From positions 2,942,709-3,006,708 of the forward strand of contig CP043547.1 of assembly GCA_009664345.1 (NCBI GenBank): a stretch of 64,000 nt of DNA, read 5' to 3'. Both the position numbers and the translations under genes were made by a program. This DNA comes from Planctomycetales bacterium 10988 (lineage in GTDB: Bacteria; Planctomycetota; Planctomycetia; Pirellulales; Pb10988). Shown in pieces: positions 1 to 7,601 of the stretch. The notes beneath the pieces were generated by a model. It saw nothing but the letters and a program-made list of their open reading frames with translations. It was not told the DNA's origin and did not search any database. Within the stretch, counting starts at the first letter, position 1, and every line of letters starts with the position of its first letter.

Positions 1-3000
1 GTGAAAGCGGGATCATAGGCATAAAAGTTTGTCGCTGGTCCCGATTTTTGTTGACCGGTTCTTCCATCAAAGACACGAACATGCGGACCACCTCCGGCTC
101 CTGGCGAGGTGATGATTTCCGCAAAGCCGTCGCCATCAATATCCCCGGCGGCCACGCGAACGCCGACGGTGACATTCGGAGCATAAGCATAAAACTCCGT
201 GATGAGTGAACCGGTTTGCCCACTAAAGACTTTAATATGCGGACCCCCTCCGGCATCGACCGAGGTGATGATGTCATCAAAGCCGTCTTTGTTTACATCC
301 CCGACCGCGACATAGAGACCGACAACGACATTCGGAGCATAGGCATAAAAATCGTGCGGGCCATTTTGAATCATCTGCCCCGTTGTACTATCAAAAACAC
401 GCACATGAGGACCGCCACCCAAGCCGGGAACTGTCACGATATCAAGCGTGCCATCTCCATTGATATCCCCGGTGGCAACGCGGATGCCTCCGGTAAAGTC
501 TTCTGTATAAGGGAAGAAACTAGAAAGTTCGGTCCCGGTTTCATCAAAGATTCTCACAATGGACGGTTCCCCATAGTCGGAACCGGTAACGATAAGTGGC
601 TCTTCCTCCCGCAAGTCAAGCGACCAAAGCTCCGACCCCAAAGACCCCCCATTCGCGGAGAACATCAAGGTCCCATTAAAATTCGTTAGGCTGAGAGGAC
701 GATATATTTCATTGACAATAGGAGCAAATCCAACCTTCTCTTCAAACTCTTTGACAAGAATGGTACCACTTGCAGTCCCATCCGACATCCAGAGCAGGCT
801 ACTTCTATCTCCATCAGAAGCTTGAAAAAACAAAGTGCCATTCACGTTGGTCAAACTTCGTGGAGTACTCGAATAAGGTCCTTCATTGATATCTGCGACC
901 AGCCTCTGATTTCCGCCATTCAAATCACTCTTCCAAAGTTCCACCCCAGTCGAACCGTCGTTGGCAGTGAAAAAGAGCGTGCCATTGACTTCCGTCCAGA
1001 TACTCCTCAATAGATTTCCGAAAGTTTCAGTCACCCCGGAAGTGGTGTTATCGACTCTCCAAAATTCCGTCCCGCTGGAAGTGTTGGCATAAAAATAAAG
1101 GAAATCATCGAGCACAGTGAGTGAAACAGGATCAGAATCCCCCTCGGGATTGATATCCGCAAAGAGAGTTGTCCCCGTTGAGGTGCCATCGCTTATCCAA
1201 AGCTCTCGACCGGTAGAAGGATGGGTAGCGGCAAAGAAAAGAGTACCGTGGAAACTTGTCAATTCGTTAGGAGAGGAACTACCGGTGGGATCGATATCCG
1301 CAACCATCGCCGTCCCGGCGGAAGTTCCATCACTCTTCCACAGCTCTCGCCCATAAGTAGCGGAATTCTCCGCAAAGAATAAGGTACCATCATGGTTTGT
1401 CAAATCGGAAGGATCATTCAAAACAGTCACCATGGAGGTACCGGCTGCCGTTCCATCTGTCTTCCAAAGGACATAGTCATTTGATTGGTTTTGAGCTAGA
1501 AAATAAACCGTCCCTGCCACTTCGGTCAGTTGTGTGGGATAGGAAGAATCCGCCCCTGGAAAAATGTCGGCCAGTAATCTGGTCCCATTCGTGGAGCCAT
1601 CACTCGCCCACAACTCTCTTCCGTGACTGCCATCGTCCGCGGTAAAATACAACGTTCCCTTGATATTTTGGAGATCGCGAGGAGAGGAGTAGAGAGTATC
1701 CCCTTCCAAAATATCTTTTAGTAAGAACGTACCTGCTGAAGTTCCATCGCTTCTCCATAGCTCCACGCCGGCGGTAAAGCTATTCGCTGTAAAGAAGAGC
1801 GTGCCATTACTGTTGAAAAAATTGTCTGGATCGGAACTGAGAACGCCTGGATCAATGTCTTTCACCAAAATCGTTCCGGCAGAAGTTCCATCAGTCTTCC
1901 ACAATTCATAGCCACTTGTTCCACTATTTGCACTAAAAAAGGCAGTGCCGTTGACATTGGTCAAGGAAAGGATTTTTGTGGACTCACTTCCACTCTTTAT
2001 ATCTTTGACAAGCGTCGTTCCTTGTTCGGTTCCATCAGTCCGCCAAAGTTCATAGCCATGGCTCCCATCGTTCGCCGCAAAGAAGAGGGTACCATTCACA
2101 TTTTCCAAGAGTGTATAGGGATTAAGTAATACACTTCGGAAAGGATTATTGTCAAAATAGGTAGGTAACAAGCTGTTGTTCGCCCCAGGATTGATGTCCT
2201 TGACCATCACCGTTCCGGCTTCGGTTCCATTACTTTTCCAAAGTTCAAACCCACTGCTATAGTCATTGGCGAAGAAATATACAGTGCCGTCGACGTCGGT
2301 CAAATAATAAGGACGTGAGCTTACTGGTCCGGGAACAATATCTTTAACAACTGCCGTGCCTGTCGAAGTTCCATCGCTTGTCCATACTTCTATGCCTATT
2401 CCGGAATACAAATTCCCTTGAAACAACAGAGTGCCATCGGCATTGGTGAGATATCTTGATTTTACGGAGCTTACCCTCACGGTTCCTTCGCTAGTTCCAT
2501 CGCTTTTCCAGAGGTTTCGGATGGATGAATCAGTATACGCCCCGAAAAAGAGAGTCCCGTTGACATTCGTCAAGTAGCGAGGCAAGGAAGAAATATCTTG
2601 AGGTCTCGGGAAAGGAGACCCATCATGGGGCTGGATATCCTTAACGAGTTTGGAACCCAAGGAAGTCCCATCACTCATCCAAAGTTCGGTGCCTGTAGAA
2701 GCTGAATTTCCGGAAAAGTAAAGCGTCCCATTGACTTCCGTGACATACTTTACTTGGTTCGGCGCTTCGTCTGCAATCATGACGGTTCCTGCCGAAGTCC
2801 CGTCGCTAAGCCAGAACCCTATCCCATCATCTGGATTAAAAGCCGTGAAAAACAGGCTTCCGTTGAGATTCGTCAGGCCGAGTACCCCACTACTGGAAGG
2901 GCCGGGGTTGATGTCTTTGACCAGTTCGGTGCCGGCGGTGGTTCCATCACTCTTCCAAAGTTCCACCCCATAAGAGGCACTGTTGGCAGTAAAGAAAAAG

Positions 3001-3227
3001 GTGCCGTTCATCTCGGTGAACTGTTCGGGTTCGGAAGAGACCCCGACGGTATTGATATCAATAACAGACAGGTCCGCCGCCAGGAGCGTGCGGTTCTCTA
3101 GCGTTTCCAATTGAAGAGAAGCCTGTTGAGCATCGCGGGGGGATGGGCTTTTTGCCGATATGAAATGAAACAAGGTAGAATCCGCCTCTGTCTCTGGGGG
3201 GAGAATCTGAATTGCCTTCTCGATCAC
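1..3227 (-). CDS. Giant ELWxxDGT-repeat / FG-GAP surface protein (C-terminus beyond window)
   Basis: The frame is open on the minus strand from 3227 to the window edge, so the C-terminus is missing; I see over 1,070 residues. After a short N-terminus comes the motif LETLENRTLLA, the LE-x-LE-x-R signature at the N-termini of many planctomycete exported proteins. About 17 repeats of roughly 50-60 aa follow, each built around ELWKSDGTSAGT and usually followed by LVKDINPG. The last ~200 visible residues are three FG-GAP/VCBS-like repeats with Ca-binding-type DINGDG/DVNKDG/DIDGDG loops and GGGPHV/IxVF strands. The repeats suggest a beta-propeller-rich secreted or surface protein; its ligand is unknown. 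The start is uncertain: GTG at 3227 has AGTAGGA just upstream, while TTG at 3173 would give an N-terminus (LFHFISAK) resembling the related protein at 31618. The reading frame was checked at several TGG codons and is continuous. Confidence 0.85.
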   Translation of the reverse strand, partial: MIEKAIQILPPETEADSTLFHFISAKSPSPRDAQQASLQLETLENRTLLAADLSVIDINTVGVSSEPEQFTEMNGTFFFTANSASYGVELWKSDGTTAGTELVKDINPGPSSSGVLGLTNLNGSLFFTAFNPDDGIGFWLSDGTSAGTVMIADEAPNQVKYVTEVNGTLYFSGNSASTGTELWMSDGTSLGSKLVKDIQPHDGSPFPRPQDISSLPRYLTNVNGTLFFGAYTDSSIRNLWKSDGTSEGTVRVSSVKSRYLTNADGTLLFQGNLYSGIGIEVWTSDGTSTGTAVVKDIVPGPVSSRPYYLTDVDGTVYFFANDYSSGFELWKSNGTEAGTVMVKDINPGANNSLLPTYFDNNPFRSVLLNPYTLLENVNGTLFFAANDGSHGYELWRTDGTEQGTTLVKDIKSGSESTKILSLTNVNGTAFFSANSGTSGYELWKTDGTSAGTILVKDIDPGVLSSDPDNFFNSNGTLFFTANSFTAGVELWRSDGTSAGTFLLKDILEGDTLYSSPRDLQNIKGTLYFTADDGSHGRELWASDGSTNGTRLLADIFPGADSSYPTQLTEVAGTVYFLAQNQSNDYVLWKTDGTAAGTSMVTVLNDPSDLTNHDGTLFFAENSATYGRELWKSDGTSAGTAMVADIDPTGSSSPNELTSFHGTLFFAATHPSTGRELWISDGTSTGTTLFADINPEGDSDPVSLTVLDDFLYFYANTSSGTEFWRVDNTTSGVTETFGNLLRSIWTEVNGTLFFTANDGSTGVELWKSDLNGGNQRLVADINEGPYSSTPRSLTNVNGTLFFQASDGDRSSLLWMSDGTASGTILVKEFEEKVGFAPIVNEIYRPLSLTNFNGTLMFSANGGSLGSELWSLDLREEEPLIVTGSDYGEPSIVRIFDETGTELSSFFPYTEDFTGGIRVATGDINGDGTLDIVTVPGLGGGPHVRVFDSTTGQMIQNGPHDFYAYAPNVVVGLYVAVGDVNKDGFDDIITSVDAGGGPHIKVFSGQTGSLITEFYAYAPNVTVGVRVAAGDIDGDGFAEIITSPGAGGGPHVRVFDGRTGQQKSGPATNFYAYDPAF

Positions 3228-3486
3228 GTGAATCCTACTAGTATACCGAATAATAGCTAGAGAAAATAGTTTAAAAGTAACGAAGATTTAACTAATTATT
3301 CCGCTAGTCATGCCTTGTTTTTCCCTGATCAAAAGCTTCCCAAAGAAAGACGTTGGCAGAGGAAGCGAGGTGCGATAAACTGGAAGGTATCAAGATTCAT
3401 GGATTTGATCGCCAGGCCCAGGGAAGAGCTTCCGGCACATGGAGGCCTCGCCTGACCTTTCTCTAAATAGCAGACCGCCAATCCTT

Positions 3487-5331
3487 ATGCGAAATGCTTC
3501 TTTTACTACTCGCCGCTTCTTGCTTCTTCCTCTTTTCCTGATGATGCTCGGAGGGATGCAGAGTCATATTCTTTGCCTCGGACAAACGCCTCCTGACGAT
3601 CTTCAAAGTGGATCGGTCAAGATTCCTTCGCAGGAAGCCGAGTTGAAGCCATACTTGCAAAGGCTCGTCGATCAACTGGATCATGAAGAAAGCTACCTCC
3701 GCGAGGAAGCCTCTCGGCAGCTCGATCAGATTGCCAAAGAGACCAATCGCCCTGAAATGGTCGCCCGGCTGTTGCAAGCCATGATCTCTCGCCCCGAGGT
3801 TTCGTTTGAAGTCCGCTTCCGCTTGCGAAGGATTTTGAAGGAACTCCCAGAGGTCGCGATCGAGGTGACTGAGGAAATCGAAGAAGGCGAAATGGCCCGG
3901 CTCGTGCAACTCCTGGAAGCAGATAATTACAGTACACGCGTCGGAGCCAAGGCTCGGCTGGACCGGTTGGCCTATGCCGAGGCGTATGCTCATGAATTGC
4001 TGGTCGCCCTGAAGTCGAAATTGGCTCAGCGAGGACTTCCGCCGGATTCGTTGAATCATTTGCAAAAGCTTTATGAGACCGCCAAAGGGACCTGGGCACT
4101 GGCCTTGTTGAAAGACCCGTCGCTTGAAGAGGCCTTGCTGGAGGTCACCGAAGAACAGATTGCCGGCTGGGCTCGTCGAATGGGAGGCGATTTGCATCAG
4201 CGGGAAGTTGCTCAGCGGGAATTGATTGATCTGTTAATCCGCGGTGGAGATTACATTCAGCAAGTCCGCGATGGGATCGAAAAGGAATTAGCTGAGAACG
4301 AGGAGCTTTCACCTGAGGCCCGCTTGCAAATGAACGACTTGATCCAACAAACACAACCGGCCATGGTCGCGGAGTATTGGGCGATCGAAGAGAGTTCGAC
4401 CACGGGGACTTCTCGAAAGCACCGCGGGATTCAACATCTGTTGATTGATGTTCCTCAACTTGGCCCGGGAGCCTTGCGGCCAAGTCACTTTGATTATTGT
4501 GATGATGAGCGGGCCCATTGTGTCAGCGGCAATTCGCTTTCGCCGGGAGATTATCCCGTTCATCGAGCGATTCCGCATCCGAAAGACCCGACTTCGGCGA
4601 TCTTCCACTTGGTCAACTTGCCGACGCCCCGCCGCCGGATTGCATACGATTTTTATATTGAGCGGACTCCGGAACCGGAACGATTGGCAGAGATCACCGA
4701 AAAGACTTGCTTGGCCTTGGCGGAATCTGGCGATGCTTTGACTTCCAATGAAATTAGTATGCTCTCGATCTTGGAACCCAATCGAACTTCCGAGTTCGTC
4801 GGCAAATACTTTGAGCAACGCAGTCTGAGTGCTGCCCCTGCCGAAGATCGTCCCGAATTCAGCTTGCGGCTGGATTTTGAAATCTGCGAATACCTGATTG
4901 AGTATGGGACGACAGCGGCCGTGCCGGGTCTTCTCAAGGCGATTGAAAATGATTACTTCCTGGAACTCAGTGCCCGGATGCCGATTCATGTCGGCTGGAT
5001 GGTGACTTTTGTGCTGATTGACCGCGATTCTCCCGAGGCAACCGATGCCTGGCTGGCAGGGTTGATCTCGAACCAAGACAAATGGCTGTGGCATGACTTT
5101 GCGGAGATGGGCGATATCGGCTCGATCGCCGCTGCCTTGCTGTTGGAGCGGCATCAACGGCTTCCGACGGAGTTCCAACTTGAACGGTTCCAAGTGGATG
5201 ACGCCATCTCTAATTCACTCGATGACTTCAATGTCCGCTTTCCGCTTTACCGTTTCACCGATCCAAAGGGTCGCCAAAAAGTGGTCCGCTGGTGGCAACA
5301 ACAAAAACAACTCAACCAAGGCCGTTCGTAG
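3487..5331 (+). CDS. Secreted HEAT-like repeat protein
   Basis: A 614-aa protein of unknown function. I chose the ATG at 3487 because it places a basic stretch (RNASFTTRR) directly before a long hydrophobic segment (FLLLPLFLMMLGG) ending near CLGQ, a normal signal peptide; an ATG at 3439 would add 16 residues. Residues ~50-300 are rich in amphipathic helices with repeated patterns such as LVDQLDHEESYLREEASRQL and LVQLLEADNYSTRVGAKARL, the look of HEAT/armadillo repeats. The C-terminal half is less repetitive and contains a few more repeat-like helices (EYGTTAAVPGLLKAIEND). It stands alone upstream of the arsenic operon with no obvious partner. A periplasmic or surface scaffold is inference only. 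Confidence 0.75.
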   Translation: MRNASFTTRRFLLLPLFLMMLGGMQSHILCLGQTPPDDLQSGSVKIPSQEAELKPYLQRLVDQLDHEESYLREEASRQLDQIAKETNRPEMVARLLQAMISRPEVSFEVRFRLRRILKELPEVAIEVTEEIEEGEMARLVQLLEADNYSTRVGAKARLDRLAYAEAYAHELLVALKSKLAQRGLPPDSLNHLQKLYETAKGTWALALLKDPSLEEALLEVTEEQIAGWARRMGGDLHQREVAQRELIDLLIRGGDYIQQVRDGIEKELAENEELSPEARLQMNDLIQQTQPAMVAEYWAIEESSTTGTSRKHRGIQHLLIDVPQLGPGALRPSHFDYCDDERAHCVSGNSLSPGDYPVHRAIPHPKDPTSAIFHLVNLPTPRRRIAYDFYIERTPEPERLAEITEKTCLALAESGDALTSNEISMLSILEPNRTSEFVGKYFEQRSLSAAPAEDRPEFSLRLDFEICEYLIEYGTTAAVPGLLKAIENDYFLELSARMPIHVGWMVTFVLIDRDSPEATDAWLAGLISNQDKWLWHDFAEMGDIGSIAAALLLERHQRLPTEFQLERFQVDDAISNSLDDFNVRFPLYRFTDPKGRQKVVRWWQQQKQLNQGRS

Positions 5332-5410
5332 TTGTACTACAGATCGTCCATCGTATTTTACAAATTAGTTCTACGTTTCTCGTCATTTTCCTCTTCTTTT
5401 GCAATTGAAC

Positions 5411-5439
5411 TTGCCGAAGAAGCAAATAGATGCAATAAT
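5411..5439 (+). promoter_or_regulatory. Candidate promoter of the arsenic operon
   Basis: TTGCCG at 5411-5416 and AATAAT at 5434-5439 are separated by 17 bp and lie just upstream of the arsR start. The -10 hexamer matches TATAAT at 5 of 6 positions. The implied leader is very short. An ATGGC/GCCAT inverted repeat (5438-5442 and 5449-5453) overlaps the likely transcription start and could be an operator, but it is short. Confidence 0.3.
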
Positions 5440-5451
5440 GGCCATATCGCC

Positions 5452-5772
5452 ATGAATAAGAAAACTCCCAAACAATACGAAGCAAGGGCGAAGGTCGTCA
5501 AAGCCCTGGCCCATCCTAGTCGGTTGCTCATGCTCGATCTTCTTCAACAGCAAGAGATGAATGTTCGTGAACTGACCATTGAGGTGGAAGCCGACCAGTC
5601 CACCGTCTCAAAACACCTTGCCATCTTGAAAGAGGTAGGCTTGGTCGAGGTGCGAAAAGAAGGAGCGATGAGCTATTACCGGGTTGCTTGTGGTTGTTTA
5701 AGCGGGTTTTTCTCTTGTATCGAAGCGGTGTTGCAGTCGGACCTGAAAGACCGTCAGGAAAGCATGCAATAA
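5452..5772 (+). CDS. arsR: ArsR/SmtB-family metalloregulator
   Basis: A 106-aa winged-helix repressor. The start at ATG 5452 (MNKKTPKQYEARAKVVKALAHPSRL) is where homology to ArsR proteins begins; the open frame extends 40 codons further upstream without family similarity. The HTH is VRELTIEVEADQSTVSKHLA followed by the wing around VRKEGAMSYYRV. A Cys-containing segment, ACGCLSGFFSC at the C-terminal end, supplies three cysteines that could bind As(III) or another soft metal, a placement different from the ELCVC site of plasmid ArsR. The next three genes are two arsenate reductases and an ArsI-like lyase on the same strand, so arsenic is the likely inducer and this the operon's own repressor. 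The inducer assignment is inferred from context. Confidence 0.9.
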   Translation: MNKKTPKQYEARAKVVKALAHPSRLLMLDLLQQQEMNVRELTIEVEADQSTVSKHLAILKEVGLVEVRKEGAMSYYRVACGCLSGFFSCIEAVLQSDLKDRQESMQ

Positions 5773-5785
5773 TTTTTTTCGTTAA

Positions 5786-5807
5786 AATATGGTAAAATTA
5801 CCATATT
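5786..5807. promoter_or_regulatory. Inverted repeat upstream of arsC1, candidate ArsR operator
   Basis: AATATGGTA and TACCATATT form perfect 9-bp arms around a 4-bp centre, in the 58-bp gap between arsR and the first arsC. Size and AT content suit a winged-helix repressor site. It would permit separate control of the reductases from arsR, or be a retained autoregulatory operator. Binding is not shown by the sequence. Confidence 0.5.
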
Positions 5808-5830
5808 ACCATTTAACCAAGGGCACGATC

Positions 5831-6319
5831 ATGACCAAACCATTGGTGTTGTTTCTCTGTAACGGCAATTCCGCTCGCAGCCAAATGGCCGAGGCGTTTT
5901 TACGTCATTTCGGAGGAGATCACTATGAGGCCCTCAGCGGGGGTCTTCGACCGGTGGGGATTCATCCTCTCACGATTCGCGTGATGGAAGAAAAAGGGAT
6001 CCGTCTTGAAGGGCATCACTCCAAGTCCCTCGGCGAGTTCTTTGGTAAGATTTCCCCAAGCTATGTCTTTTTTGTTTGCCAAGAGGGTGAAGTGGCCTGT
6101 CCGAAAAATTGGCCTTTCATGAGAAAAACCGAAAGCTGGCCTTTTCCCGATCCGGCGGCCTTTGAAGGAACCGATCAAGAGAAGCTTGACTACTTTCGAG
6201 AGGTTCGCGATCAAATCGAGAGCAAAGTGAATCAATGGCTCAGCGGCCAAACCCCGGAGAATGTCCCCTTCCCTAACAACTCGAAGGACGACGATTTTCG
6301 CTACCGTGGCGTTGGTTAA
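5831..6319 (+). CDS. Arsenate reductase-like low-MW phosphatase-fold protein (variant)
   Basis: A 162-aa member of the thioredoxin-coupled ArsC / low-molecular-weight tyrosine phosphatase family. The start at ATG 5831 puts LVLFLCNGNSARSQMAEAF at the N-terminus; the frame continues 14 codons upstream but without homology. The CX5R active-site loop is present (Cys10-Arg16), and Cys83 and Cys90 correspond to the redox pair of S. aureus-type ArsC. The cysteine normally at about position 15 is replaced by Ala15. The conserved SWPFPDPAAFEGTDQEKLDYFREVRDQI segment matches the family C-terminus. It precedes a second, canonical arsC by 68 bp. It may reduce arsenate or have a modified substrate, such as an organoarsenical or phosphate ester; the latter is speculation. 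Confidence 0.85.
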   Translation: MTKPLVLFLCNGNSARSQMAEAFLRHFGGDHYEALSGGLRPVGIHPLTIRVMEEKGIRLEGHHSKSLGEFFGKISPSYVFFVCQEGEVACPKNWPFMRKTESWPFPDPAAFEGTDQEKLDYFREVRDQIESKVNQWLSGQTPENVPFPNNSKDDDFRYRGVG

Positions 6320-6387
6320 TCGAAGTGGACATACTCGCACGCCCTTGTCCTTCAACCCACAATCATGAAAACAGATGAAAGGATAGA

Positions 6388-6807
6388 ATGAAACGTAGAG
6401 TACTCGTTTTATGTACCGGCAATTCGTGCCGGTCCCAAATGGCGGAAGCCTTGTGGGAGCAATTGGGAGAAGGGAAATGGGATTCGGAATCAGCCGGCTC
6501 TCATCCTTCCGGGTATGTCCATCACCTCGCCATCGAGGTCATGAAAGAAATCGGGCTGGACATCTCAACGCATCGCAGTCAATCCGTCAACGAATTCCAA
6601 AACGAATCGTTCGACCTTGTGATTACCGTCTGCGATAACGCCAAAGAATCCTGCCCGGTTTTTCCCGGTGGAACCGAAACGCTGCATTGGCCGTTCGACG
6701 ATCCCGCCGATGCCACCGGAACAGACGAGGAAAAGCTCTCCGTCTTCCGTCGAGTTCGCGATGAAATTCGATCGACGATTCAAAATTACCTTTCTAATAA
6801 AGGATAA
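6388..6807 (+). CDS. arsC: Arsenate reductase (thioredoxin type)
   Basis: A 139-aa protein with the full set of ArsC residues: Cys9 and Cys14 in the CTGNSCRS loop (CX5R to Arg15), and the Cys82/Cys89 pair in VCDNAKESCPVFPG. The C-terminal HWPFDDPADATGTDEEKLSVFRRVRDEI segment is typical. The family reduces arsenate to arsenite through an intramolecular disulfide cascade recycled by thioredoxin. ATG 6388 is preceded by GAAAGGATAGA, a clear ribosome-binding site. It is the third gene of the arsR operon and is followed after 4 bp by the arsI-like gene, suggesting tight co-expression. Confidence 0.93.
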   Translation: MKRRVLVLCTGNSCRSQMAEALWEQLGEGKWDSESAGSHPSGYVHHLAIEVMKEIGLDISTHRSQSVNEFQNESFDLVITVCDNAKESCPVFPGGTETLHWPFDDPADATGTDEEKLSVFRRVRDEIRSTIQNYLSNKG

Positions 6808-6811
6808 GAAC

Positions 6812-7333
6812 ATGAAAACCGATTCAGCCGTTGATTTCCCAGGCAACTGCCGCTTGCATGTCGCCCTTTCGGTCTCCAACTTGGAACAATCTAAACGCTT
6901 TTACGAGCTTTTGCTGGAAACGCCGCCCAGCAAGGAACGTCCTCGCTATGCGAAATTCGAACCAGTCGATCCTTCGGTCAATCTCACTTTGAATGAAACA
7001 GACGAGGCGATTACAGTCGAAGGAGGTTCCGCTCATTTTGGAATCCAAGTCAAATCGATCGAAGCCGTCCATCGGGCCATCGCACGCTTTCAAAAGACCG
7101 AGGCAAAGATGATCACCGAGGAGGCAACGACTTGTTGTTATGCCGTGCAAGATAAAGTTTGGGTAATCGATCCTGATGGTCATAAATGGGAAGTGTTCGT
7201 CGTCTTGCAGGCGGATGCCAAAGACCAACTCTACGCTCAATCGGGTTGCTGCGGTCCGGAAATGGTCAGCCTGGGACAACCGAACGCCACTTGCAACACG
7301 CCACTTAGACCTTCACAGGAAGATTCGGCTTAG
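6812..7333 (+). CDS. ArsI/CadI-family vicinal-oxygen-chelate protein (C-As lyase-like)
   Basis: A 173-aa glyoxalase-fold protein. The start at ATG 6812 follows AAAGGATAAGAAC. Candidate metal ligands His16, His75 and Glu126 and the vicinal pair Cys107-Cys108 (in EATTCCYAV) match in kind and spacing the His/His/Glu site and As-binding thiol pair of ArsI, the dioxygenase that cleaves the carbon-arsenic bond of trivalent organoarsenicals. CadI, a cadmium-induced relative, shares these features, so substrate is not certain. The IDPDGHKWEVF motif is the typical C-terminal VOC signature. The tail (SGCCGP and a further Cys) adds thiols. It closes the ars operon; about 270 bp without a gene follow before the next CDS. 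Confidence 0.88.
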   Translation: MKTDSAVDFPGNCRLHVALSVSNLEQSKRFYELLLETPPSKERPRYAKFEPVDPSVNLTLNETDEAITVEGGSAHFGIQVKSIEAVHRAIARFQKTEAKMITEEATTCCYAVQDKVWVIDPDGHKWEVFVVLQADAKDQLYAQSGCCGPEMVSLGQPNATCNTPLRPSQEDSA

Positions 7334-7601
7334 AAATTGTTTTTTAAGTCTTTTGATTTCGACCGTGGACTCCTTTGGAACTGGCCGATGCTCCGAGAAT
7401 GGGACAACTCCCTTGATCGGCGTGTCGGCCAGGTTTCTTTGACTGAGAGGCCCCCTTTGGAAGGCTCTTACCCTTCTCAAAAAATTCTTCATTTCTGAGG
7501 GAATTATTTTCCCCTACTCCTCGTCCAATGGGCATCGCAGAGAAGGATGCGTTCTTCTCTTGCTGGATTTCTTGATTCGCATGGGGACAGAGGAGAAACA
7601 A

